Shown here in pieces: positions 1 through 6,209 of a DNA stretch of 23,727 nucleotides. Position numbers and translations under genes: made by a program. Numbering within the stretch: the stretch's first letter is position 1; every line of letters begins with the position of its first letter. A model generated the notes under the pieces. That model was not told where the DNA came from. It did no database searches and worked only from the letters and a program-made list of their open reading frames with translations. The DNA is from a virus: the IMG/VR virus record IMGVR_UViG_3300009161_000233, positions 1-23,727 of that record, one strand, 5' to 3'.

Positions 1-49
1 ACTTGTAACGCCTCGCCGCTGCGTAGCCAGCGTGCAATTGTGATCCCAT
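1..49 (-). CDS. Partial ORF running off the left edge
   Basis: A new frame begins at the ATG in TAATG directly on the 92-aa gene's stop: MGSQLHAGYAAARRYK, open to the first base of the window. The overlap mirrors the junctions of the other genes, so this is likely the next gene of the operon. Too little is visible to name it. Confidence 0.5.
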   Translation of the reverse strand, partial: MGSQLHAGYAAARRYK

Positions 50-327
50 TATTTTCGCGCCTCCAATGCTGCCAAAATTACAAAAATGCCCGTCGGCATC
101 GTGAGCGCCGCAATGATGCAGGCCTCGACGCCGCTATCGGCAAAATGCGCCATGGCAGTGCCGTCGGCCAGCAGGAGCACGATGCCCGCCAGGAGCCAGA
201 CTGTTGCTGCGGTGCGTTGCGGTCGGCGCGGGGTCAGGTGCGGGCTCAAATGCGGATCGCCAATCGGTAACCGGATCGTATCGCGGCCGACGTCGCCCTG
301 GGGAGGGCGGGAGTGTGAGGTGCTCAT
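49..327 (-). CDS. Small two-helix membrane protein
   Basis: A 92-aa protein with a Pro-rich soluble N-terminus (about 1-40) and two hydrophobic segments at about 41-60 (TVWLLAGIVLLLADGTAMA) and 68-88 (EACIIAALTMPTGIFVILAAL). It may be a second holin or pinholin, or host-envelope related, but nothing distinctive confirms this. The start overlaps the previous stop by ATGA. The stop TAA shares its last base with the next start (TAATG). Confidence 0.6.
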   Translation of the reverse strand: MSTSHSRPPQGDVGRDTIRLPIGDPHLSPHLTPRRPQRTAATVWLLAGIVLLLADGTAMAHFADSGVEACIIAALTMPTGIFVILAALEARK

Positions 328-641
328 GGTTTGTATTTTGTTGTTATTCGTTTAGCTAAGGCAAATCTACCCATTTTCCGATACTGAGCGCACGCAGCGC
401 GTGGCGATTTTGCAAAAACACAACCGGCAAAAACCCACTGGCTCAAGCTTATTTGTGCTTTCAAACGATATTTTTTCACACGCGTCAAAAATCTGCCATC
501 CTTCCAGGTCTCTTTCCCATCCGCCAAGAAGAGGCGATATAATCCGGTTCCTGGGCAATGCGTAACTTTTGCAACTACCTTTCCCCCATTTTCTAAAAAT
601 GAGCAGAAGTCGCCATTGCTAAATCCATAGGTGCGCCACAT
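324..641 (-). CDS. Small basic protein, unknown
   Basis: A 105-aa protein (MWRTYGFSNGDFCSFLENGGKVVAKVTHCPGTGLYRLFLADGKETWKDGRFLTRVKKYRLKAQISL...). The N-terminal half looks beta-rich with GLYRLFLADGKETW; the end is very basic (AQYRKMGRFALAKRITTKYKP). Four Cys do not form a clear metal site. The start at 641 is one base after the previous stop (TAAAATG); the longer reading uses TTG. The stop overlaps the next gene by ATGA. Function is not recognisable. Confidence 0.65.
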   Translation of the reverse strand: MWRTYGFSNGDFCSFLENGGKVVAKVTHCPGTGLYRLFLADGKETWKDGRFLTRVKKYRLKAQISLSQWVFAGCVFAKSPRAACAQYRKMGRFALAKRITTKYKP

Positions 642-642
642 T

Positions 643-1038
643 TTACGCAACGCGATACCCCGCACGCACTCCGGCAACTACGCGCTCGTCCTGCGCTGGC
701 GTCAGCGTCAGCATGCTGCCTCCGCCGTGCCATGTCTCGACGCTGGCGAGCTCCGTGAGCGTCCACCCGGTGGCGACGCGGACCAGCGTGGCCTGTGTAA
801 TTTTGACCTTGTATTTGTAGGCAGAGGGCAGCTTTTGCCCACTGGCCACCAGCACGCTAGCGCCCTTGCGAGCGCTGACTGGTAGCCCAAGTTTTGCGAG
901 GGCAAGCTCTGCCAGCGCTGCGCCGGAGATTAACTCTGCAGCGCGGGTGTAGGTGTGCACGCAGGCTTTGCCGTTGACGGCGAGCAGGGCGGAATTTATG
1001 GCAGCCGCGTTGGCGCCTGTGAGTTTAATCGGTTTCAT
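643..1038 (-). CDS. Conserved-looking small phage protein, unknown
   Basis: A 131-aa protein (MKPIKLTGANAAAINSALLAVNGKACVHTYTRAAELI...). Its parts are an Ala-rich helical start, GAALAELALAKLGLPVSARKGASVLVASGQKLPSAYKYKV, then strands ITQATLVRVATGWTLTELASVETW and GGGSMLTLTPAQDERVV. The same arrangement (helix, SG..LP.AYKY, GW.L) is familiar from hypothetical proteins of several phages, but I do not know the function. Start ATG at 1038; an upstream reading begins at GTG. The stop joins the next start as TAAAATG. Confidence 0.72.
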   Translation of the reverse strand: MKPIKLTGANAAAINSALLAVNGKACVHTYTRAAELISGAALAELALAKLGLPVSARKGASVLVASGQKLPSAYKYKVKITQATLVRVATGWTLTELASVETWHGGGSMLTLTPAQDERVVAGVRAGYRVA

Positions 1039-1090
1039 ATTCGTTCGTTTGTTTTGGTTTACTCTGACGACGCACACCTTAGCGAAGCCG

Positions 1091-1104
1091 CTTGGCTAGC
1101 CAAG
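1091..1104. promoter_or_regulatory. 14-bp perfect palindrome CTTGGCTAGCCAAG
   Basis: A perfect inverted repeat in the 91-bp gap between the 44-aa and 131-aa genes. As RNA it forms only a 5-bp stem with a 4-nt loop and has no T-run, so it is a poor terminator. A dimeric regulator site or a processing hairpin is possible. No matching promoter boxes are convincing. Confidence 0.3.
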
Positions 1105-1129
1105 ATAAAAATGAAACTATTTTTCAGCA

Positions 1130-1264
1130 CTAAGCTAACCCCTTATCCTTGCGCGAGTTAGGGCGCGGCTTTTTTGCGTTCTCCCTGCTCGCGGCAGCCT
1201 TTTTAGCCGATTTTACAGCCCCGCCTTTACGGCCAATTTCGCCGAGATACTTTTTAAAGTCCAT
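1130..1264 (-). CDS. 44-aa basic protein
   Basis: A short ORF: MDFKKYLGEIGRKGG, then AVKSAKKAAASRENAKK, then PRPNSRKDKGLA. It has about 14 Lys/Arg in 44 residues and a K-G-G-A-x-x-S-A-K-K-A-A-A-S-R-E-N pattern like small GG-K/A-rich basic proteins of phages and bacteria. It may bind nucleic acid, but nothing in the sequence proves that. It starts 27 nt after the lysozyme stop with no good Shine-Dalgarno. Confidence 0.6.
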   Translation of the reverse strand: MDFKKYLGEIGRKGGAVKSAKKAAASRENAKKPRPNSRKDKGLA

Positions 1265-1291
1265 CCCAGCACTCTAGCCAACCGGCTTAGC

Positions 1292-1891
1292 TTAAGCAAT
1301 AGCCTGTGCAAATAGCTGAGCCTCAGCTACTCGGCGATCCCGTAGCCCCTCGGTGTCGGGCCACAGCCGCACCTGTTTGCGAAACAAAGCAGGAATATCA
1401 CTTAACTTACCATCTGCCAGCGCGTTACGGATGCCAAGCATCTCAGTTCGCCGCTCTCCTGTTAGTTTTGTGCCGCGATTAAAAACCAAACTTAACAAAG
1501 CACTTGCAGCATCTGGATGGATAGACTCAGCGTGCGGGTAGATGCGCAACATCTGTAGGTAAAACCGCGGAACCGTCTGCTCCTCGAATACTTGGCAAGC
1601 GGCATCCCACGGGATGACAATGTCGTGCAGGCCCACGCAAGCCTGGTTGGCATCCTCGCCGGTCACGCCGCAATAACGGCTGAGCCGTTCAATAGTGTGC
1701 GGCTGCAAATGGCTGCCCCAGTCTCTAGCGACCTGTTCCCGGGTGTTATAGCCGAGGTCGTAGCCGATGCCGATGGTGACGCCAGATGACTCCCCTGGCC
1801 AATTCGGGCGCGCCTCCCGCTTTGAATAGTAAGCCTCGGAAGTGGCTTCCTGTGCGATGATGAAATCTAAACCTTTGCGGGAGAGGTTCAT
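1292..1891 (-). CDS. Endolysin, pesticin/T4-lysozyme-like muramidase
   Basis: A 199-aa protein that should hydrolyse peptidoglycan after holin opening. The N-terminus (SRKGLDFIIAQEATSEAYYSKREARPNWPGESSGVTIGIGYDLGYNT) carries the pattern of lysozymes of the pesticin/T4 type. Glu15, Asp45 (GYDLG) and Thr50 have spacings close to the pesticin catalytic E-D-T triad (30 and 5 residues here). The central helices (DAASALLSLVFNRGTKLTGERRTEM) match the RG-T motif near the second domain. It has no signal peptide, consistent with release through the holin. Overlaps the 58-aa membrane gene by ATGA. The D-T assignment is inference from spacing. Confidence 0.85.
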   Translation of the reverse strand: MNLSRKGLDFIIAQEATSEAYYSKREARPNWPGESSGVTIGIGYDLGYNTREQVARDWGSHLQPHTIERLSRYCGVTGEDANQACVGLHDIVIPWDAACQVFEEQTVPRFYLQMLRIYPHAESIHPDAASALLSLVFNRGTKLTGERRTEMLGIRNALADGKLSDIPALFRKQVRLWPDTEGLRDRRVAEAQLFAQAIA

Positions 1892-2064
1892 TTACGCTTC
1901 CTGATTTCAAACACAGTTTGCACAATTTTGACAACGGTGTAAACCAGCGCGGCAAACATGCTAGCGCATCTGAGCCACGCGTCAAAATCGCTAAGTGACA
2001 CAGCTAGAGCGGCTAAGTTGTAAAAATTTACCCTCAACATTTCGTCGATATTGCGCTCAAGCAT
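1888..2064 (-). CDS. 58-aa membrane protein before the lysozyme
   Basis: A short ORF: MLERNIDEMLRVNFYNLAALAVSLSD..., continuing WLRCASMFAALVYTVVKIVQTVF and ending EIRKRK. One membrane helix at about residues 30-52 is followed by a basic end, suggesting an inner-membrane protein with a cytoplasmic C-terminus. An internal ATG at 2040 gives a 50-aa version. Its TGA overlaps the lysozyme ATG by ATGA and its ATG overlaps the previous ORF stop by 8 nt, so it fits the tiling. It could be an antiholin, second holin or spanin. The family is not recognised. Confidence 0.65.
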   Translation of the reverse strand: MLERNIDEMLRVNFYNLAALAVSLSDFDAWLRCASMFAALVYTVVKIVQTVFEIRKRK

Positions 2065-2287
2065 GGCTCAAAAAGGTAAGCGTTGAGGCAGGCGTTGGCA
2101 AGCGTCCCAACTCGTCGTATATGCCGCTGGACGGCGTAATTGTGTTAGGTCCTAGGCCGTTTCCATCTTGGCCGGCGGGGGGCAATACGCGGTTTGGTTT
2201 TGCGAGGACGACTAACCCGGCGGGCGGTACCTGGTTGAGGTATCTCTGCTGCATTAGCGGGATTTGCGGTACGGGGAGCACAGTCAT
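2057..2287 (-). CDS. Out-of-frame Pro-rich ORF nested in the lysis cassette
   Basis: A 76-aa ORF in the +1 frame relative to the 93-aa ORF, starting at an ATG within TTTAAAAAATG. It is Pro-rich (TVLPVPQIPLMQQRYLNQVPPAG..PNRVLPPAGQDG, ending IYDELGRLPTPASTLTFLSHA). The arrangement, one frame nested in another, is like Rz/Rz1, but there is no signal peptide or lipobox Cys, so it is not a normal Rz1. Its stop lies 8 nt inside the start of the next small gene, the overlap typical of this phage, which supports it being real. Function unknown. Confidence 0.45.
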   Translation of the reverse strand: MTVLPVPQIPLMQQRYLNQVPPAGLVVLAKPNRVLPPAGQDGNGLGPNTITPSSGIYDELGRLPTPASTLTFLSHA

Positions 2288-2426
2288 TTTTTAAACGGGC
2301 AAGAAGTTTAGGACCATAAGCGCCAATCCCGACGCCTAAAGCGCCAGAAGCAAGCACCCAAAGCGTTGGAGCGATGAGAGAAAGCAGGTTTAAGAAAAGC
2401 GGAATCATGGCGGTTTTACCCGTCAT
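2145..2426 (-). CDS. Small membrane protein of the lysis cassette (spanin candidate)
   Basis: A 93-aa reading frame. The first 45 residues (MTGKTAMIPLFLNLLSLIAPTLWVLASGALGVGIGAYGPKLLARLKND) give one clear membrane anchor followed by a short basic helix. Residues 46-93 are Pro/Arg-rich and look unlike a folded domain; a second open frame (76 aa) overlaps this part. A holin-adjacent small anchored protein suggests an inner-membrane spanin or second holin. Overlap with the holin stop (ATGA) supports the start. The C-terminal part may not be what is made (see finding). Confidence 0.6.
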   Translation of the reverse strand: MTGKTAMIPLFLNLLSLIAPTLWVLASGALGVGIGAYGPKLLARLKNDCAPRTANPANAAEIPQPGTARRVSRPRKTKPRIAPRRPRWKRPRT

Positions 2427-2905
2427 TTTTTATCCCCGGGCTGGAGGTGTGAGGCGCCAAAATAAAACGAGACAACCATACCCCAGCTTGTGCCAAGGCT
2501 GCCGATAAGCATTTGCAGCCCAGCATTATCCCAAGTTTTTAAATCTCCAGTCATTAGGCCGACGAGGATGGCAAAAAAGCCCACGGTGACAAATGAGGCC
2601 AAAATTGCAGGCGTCCGCGAGCCAGTCTGCACCTGCATTTCTCGCGCTGATGCTCGATCTGCCTGGGCCAGTTTCTCGCCGTCAATACCTAACTCGGCCA
2701 TGCGCGTCTTGAGTTGCAGATCCGCGGCCTGCAAGGCGGCCATCTGCTCCGCTGTTAGGTTGCCAGCGTTGAGGGCTTTAGTAACCTTTTCGGTCGTTGC
2801 ATCTGAGAGGCCGAGACATTTGCCCACAGCCTCGACAGCAAGGCCGCCCATTGGGCCGCCAAGTAATGTGCCGACAGTTGGTAAAACTTGGGATATCCAG
2901 CTCAT
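2423..2905 (-). CDS. Holin, GTA/3TM type
   Basis: A 160-aa protein starting MSWISQVLPTVGTLLGGPMGGLAVEAVG (hydrophobic segment about 5-28). It continues with a long helical soluble part (LTAEQMAALQAADLQLKTRMAELGID..LAQADRASAREMQ) and two clear membrane helices (about 99-118 and 129-150). The end HLQPGDKK is charged. This arrangement is that of the 3TM holin family (as in gene-transfer agents). It should open the inner membrane to release the muramidase. It starts directly at the fibre stop (TAA-ATG) and its stop overlaps the next start by ATGA. Confidence 0.87.
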   Translation of the reverse strand: MSWISQVLPTVGTLLGGPMGGLAVEAVGKCLGLSDATTEKVTKALNAGNLTAEQMAALQAADLQLKTRMAELGIDGEKLAQADRASAREMQVQTGSRTPAILASFVTVGFFAILVGLMTGDLKTWDNAGLQMLIGSLGTSWGMVVSFYFGASHLQPGDKK

Positions 2906-5875
2906 TTAGAACGTTGCAAGAGTTGCTCTCCTCCAAGTGTTTGTGGCGGTGCAGATATAAAGTGCCGTATCGTTGAAGGCCATTTGTCCAGGGCGACCGA
3001 TGCTTGTAGCCGTACCAGGTACGTTTGCACCACTGGGCGCGCCTGTAACAAACATCGCTGTAACGCACCGCAAAGATCCTGTGATTGTTGTAGATGCGAC
3101 CGTTTGCGGAACTCCAGAAACTGAATAAGTCCCAGCTCCTCCCGTTCCAGTTCCGGCTCCCACAATTGTTGTGCCGGCGGCAATGCCAGTGCCAGTCAAC
3201 ACCATTCCAATTTGAAATTGTCCGTTGCTTGTTACACTAAGGGTTAAAGTGTTGCCGCTGATTACTCCAGTGCCAACAGCTCCGGCTGTTATGTATTGTG
3301 TATTTCCATCCCACTCAACTGCATGAGTTTGTGGACTTGTCATTAGCGTCCCAGCTTGAAAAAAGAACGGAGCCTGACCTGAGTTGGCACCATTTGCCCT
3401 AAAGGTTTGGTATTGAGTGAATAAGTTTGTGCCAGTTACCGCGTTAGCTGCACGCGAGGAAGTTAGCGCCACAATTAATGTGTCAACTCCAATTGTTAGC
3501 GGCCCAATCAATCCCAAATTTTGTCCCACAGTATAAACAAACCCACCGCCGCTGTTACCTTGTTGGATGCCAATAAATAAAGGCTGGCTAAGCGTGCCCT
3601 GAAACCATGTTGGCCGACTCAAAGAAAACGAGGTCCCAGAATTTGAATCAACAACCCACGGTCCGCCAGTTGCTGGAACTCCTTGACTTGCAAGCAAAAC
3701 GACATCGCCAGCAATTAAAGTTCTTAGCTCAATAACCGGCGCCGTGCCCGTAACCATTGTCGAAACTGTTGAATTGTAAACATTTAGAGTTTGAGCGCCG
3801 GAGCCTGTTGCGTTTCCGCTCAAAGTAATTTGTGTCGCAGAATCAACACTTTTTATAACCAAAGCCGAAATCCCGCTCCCATTAAATGACATGCCGGGAA
3901 CTAATGTAACCGTTGTTGATGTAAAGGTTACAACCGCAGACAGATTAGTCCAAACCGCCCCAGTCATTGTGCCTGCAATAGCTGGAGTTATGTTGGCCGT
4001 GTGGCGCACTGTCGCCATTTGTATCCCAGTTCCGCTGCCTCCGGCGCCCGATATTGCTGCCGTTGTGAGCGTTGTGACGCGGCCTTTGGCGTCAACAGTA
4101 ATCACCGGCACCGTGGTACTGTTGCCAACATTACTTTGAGCAGTCGTAATAGATGCAAGAGTTGTTGCTGGAGAACCCGCTGTGGTTGTTACATCGCCCG
4201 TCAAAGCGAGCATTTGCGACGTAGTTAGGGTGCCACCAGTAAGACTCGCCGCACCGATCCCCGCCGGTGTGATTTGAGCGATCTGGGAGGCCGTCAACGC
4301 TGGCACCTGAGCCGTGCTGAGGAGCCCTATCCCATCGAGACGAGGTACACCTCCAGCCGTGGCTAGCGTAGTAAGCTGGGAGGTTTGGACGTAAGCAGCA
4401 AGCTGAGATGTGGTTGCGTAGGTTGTTGCCTGAGCTGTGGTCAACGAGGTGACTCTGCCCTTTGTGTCCACCGTCACCACTGGGATCACATTGGCACTTC
4501 CTTGAGCGCCCGTGGGCAGCCCCGAGATGGTCGCAAGCTGAGACGTGCTCAGGGTGCCGCTTGTGATGTTACTGGCGTTGGTCGTGTCCGTTGTTGCGCT
4601 GGTTGCCAGCCCTGAAATTTTACTGGCTGCAATTGCTGCAGCCGGATCTACGTCGGCATTAAAAAGCAGCGTTGCGGGCGATTGCACCGCACCTGCTACT
4701 GATTTCCATAATCCGGTCCCGCCCACAAGGCTGAGCGAAGTGTGGATGTGGCTAGGCGTTGAGTCTCCAAACTGAGCAGTGACGGTGTGATTGTTTCCAG
4801 TCGCGTAGGCTTCAAGCGCAATATAAATGCGGTCTGTTGCAAGTATCGCAGTTTGAGGCACTAAGACAGAAAGCGAGTATTGTGCCGACGTGCCGTTGAT
4901 GACCTGCGCGCTCGAGGGTGAGCCAAGCGCTGTCAGCGTGCCGCCACCGGCGATACTGTAGATATAAGCCACCGCACGAACGCTTGTTCCCGCCGCCACA
5001 TTAGCATCTCCAAAGCACCAGACATTTGTATCCCAAAGTCCTGCCGGAATAGAAATTACAGCCGGATCTTGTGGCGCAGTCTCGCTGACAAAACCAGCGA
5101 TGAGTGTCCAAACATTTTGTGTAAGTGAGCCCGTTGTGATGGTTGTCTGGCCAGCCTCGCCGCTGCGCCCGAGCTGGTGCGGAGTGCCAGGGATGTTTGT
5201 CACCGGCGCGTCTGCTGCGGTGGATTGGTTGAAATAATAGGTTAGCCCGTTGGCTCCTCCACCACCTCCACCCGTTGAGGTTGCAGGAGCCCACTGTGAG
5301 CCATCCCAGGTGAGCACTTGGCCGGCACCAGGAGTCTGATTCGAGATTGCCTGGGACTGGATTTTTACAACCGTTGTTGCCGGGTTGCCTGCCGTGCTCG
5401 TCACGTCGCCGGTGAGCGCCGCCACCTGGTCAGTGCGGAGCGTCCCACTCGAGAGCGTTGCAAACCCTGATGCCTGGTCGGTGCTGATTGCGCCGATATT
5501 GGCGGGCGTAATCCCTAGCGCAGTGCGTGCTGCGCTGGCGGTGATGGCTCCTGTTCCGCCTTTTGTAATGGCGATCACATCTCCAGTCGCAACGGCGCCA
5601 ATTATTACAGGAGTGATTTGCGAAATTTGGGAGGTCGTCAGCGCGGGAATCTGCGCGGTTGTCAGTTTGCCGCCAGCGTCGAGCGTGGCGACGCCTCCAA
5701 GCGCTCCGAGTTGAGTTGTGGCAATGGCGCCAACATCCGCCGCAGAGGGCAGTTTATGGACGTGATCCGCGCGTGAGTAACTAGAGGAAGTGCCTGCTGC
5801 TGCGGAGCCTAGATCCTGAGCGGCAGCGTTGCTGCCCGCGTTGAGCATATCGCCCGTCGGTTTGTTAAGTGCCAT
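2906..5875 (-). CDS. Very large repetitive tail fibre protein
   Basis: A 989-aa protein starting MALNKPTGDMLNAGSNAAAQDL. An SYSRADHVHKLPSAADVGA segment is followed by repeats of AQ(I/V)PALT.SQI..ITP..IGA, (A/S)LTGDVT.TAG.PATT, and VD.KGRVT.LTT. A GGTGAIT..AARTALGITPANIGAIS block is almost identical to one in the 934-aa fibre. One beta-rich domain (about 240-400) sits between repeats. The C-terminus (TSIGRPGQMAFNDTALYICTATNTWRRATL) is a typical small fibre end domain. I chose ATG at 5875 (junction TAATTTTATG, 4 nt after the previous stop) over the upstream ATGs at 5899/5896, which overlap the previous gene. The holin starts directly at its stop. Confidence 0.87.
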   Translation of the reverse strand: MALNKPTGDMLNAGSNAAAQDLGSAAAGTSSSYSRADHVHKLPSAADVGAIATTQLGALGGVATLDAGGKLTTAQIPALTTSQISQITPVIIGAVATGDVIAITKGGTGAITASAARTALGITPANIGAISTDQASGFATLSSGTLRTDQVAALTGDVTSTAGNPATTVVKIQSQAISNQTPGAGQVLTWDGSQWAPATSTGGGGGGANGLTYYFNQSTAADAPVTNIPGTPHQLGRSGEAGQTTITTGSLTQNVWTLIAGFVSETAPQDPAVISIPAGLWDTNVWCFGDANVAAGTSVRAVAYIYSIAGGGTLTALGSPSSAQVINGTSAQYSLSVLVPQTAILATDRIYIALEAYATGNNHTVTAQFGDSTPSHIHTSLSLVGGTGLWKSVAGAVQSPATLLFNADVDPAAAIAASKISGLATSATTDTTNASNITSGTLSTSQLATISGLPTGAQGSANVIPVVTVDTKGRVTSLTTAQATTYATTSQLAAYVQTSQLTTLATAGGVPRLDGIGLLSTAQVPALTASQIAQITPAGIGAASLTGGTLTTSQMLALTGDVTTTAGSPATTLASITTAQSNVGNSTTVPVITVDAKGRVTTLTTAAISGAGGSGTGIQMATVRHTANITPAIAGTMTGAVWTNLSAVVTFTSTTVTLVPGMSFNGSGISALVIKSVDSATQITLSGNATGSGAQTLNVYNSTVSTMVTGTAPVIELRTLIAGDVVLLASQGVPATGGPWVVDSNSGTSFSLSRPTWFQGTLSQPLFIGIQQGNSGGGFVYTVGQNLGLIGPLTIGVDTLIVALTSSRAANAVTGTNLFTQYQTFRANGANSGQAPFFFQAGTLMTSPQTHAVEWDGNTQYITAGAVGTGVISGNTLTLSVTSNGQFQIGMVLTGTGIAAGTTIVGAGTGTGGAGTYSVSGVPQTVASTTITGSLRCVTAMFVTGAPSGANVPGTATSIGRPGQMAFNDTALYICTATNTWRRATLATF
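5460..5530. repeat. 71-bp near-identical block, copy A (in the 989-aa fibre gene)
   Basis: By eye 68 of 71 bases match the block at 7297-7367 in the 934-aa fibre gene. Both encode ARTALGITPANIGAISTDQA and a few following residues. The differences I see are t/c, g/a and g/t at third codon positions. Consistent with recent duplication or gene conversion. Confidence 0.85.
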
Positions 5876-5879
5876 AAAA

Positions 5880-6206
5880 TTAATCGCTAATCCCATCAAA
5901 AGGATAACTCACTGGAGCCTGCCACAGCCAAGATGGTGCGCAGATTGTCCACGATGGGAACGGTTTAGGCGGATAAAATACATCGTTCTCAAAATCGTAA
6001 ACGTAGCCAACTCCAGCGTAATTCCCGCGAAGCGCCACGCCTCCATCTGGTTGCCCATCGGCGCCGTAGTGGATGCCTCCCTGCGTGTTGTAACTGGTTT
6101 GCAGCCAAGTTCCCGGGGAATCGTCGACAAACGTTTCAAAAAACTCAGGCTCAGCGACGATGACTTTTACAACCAAACCATCAACAATTTTTGCATAATG
6201 TCCCAT
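5880..6206 (-). CDS. Cyanophage-type small tail protein
   Basis: A 108-aa protein whose features I recognise from hypothetical structural proteins of marine T4-like cyanophages: GHYAKIVDGLVVKVIVAEPEFF, then GTWLQTSYNTQGG, then LRGNYAGVGYVYDFENDVFYPPKPFPSWT, ending LWQAPVSYP. The W-x-Q-T-S-Y-N-T-x-G-G and R-x-N-Y-A-G-x-G-Y-x-Y-D motifs are strong. In those phages the domain is alone or fused to tail proteins; its function is unknown. It lies between two fibre genes and starts in TAATTTATG. It may be a fibre-tip accessory or chaperone. Confidence 0.82.
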   Translation of the reverse strand: MGHYAKIVDGLVVKVIVAEPEFFETFVDDSPGTWLQTSYNTQGGIHYGADGQPDGGVALRGNYAGVGYVYDFENDVFYPPKPFPSWTICAPSWLWQAPVSYPFDGISD

Positions 6207-6209
6207 AAA

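Noticed and set aside
1746-1985. Minus open frame of 79 codons over the lysozyme start
   Set aside because: Runs in another frame through the lysozyme catalytic region; the 58-aa ORF with overlap junctions explains the gap better.
2289-2295. TTTAAAA as a -1 frameshift signal in the 93-aa ORF
   Set aside because: The phase fits, but a -1 slip meets TGA after one codon; the long overlapping frame is +1, so it is not a classical fusion.
4001-4228. Short plus-strand Cys/His-rich frames in the fibre genes
   Set aside because: Low-complexity shadows of Thr/Ala-rich repeats; no starts or neighbours.
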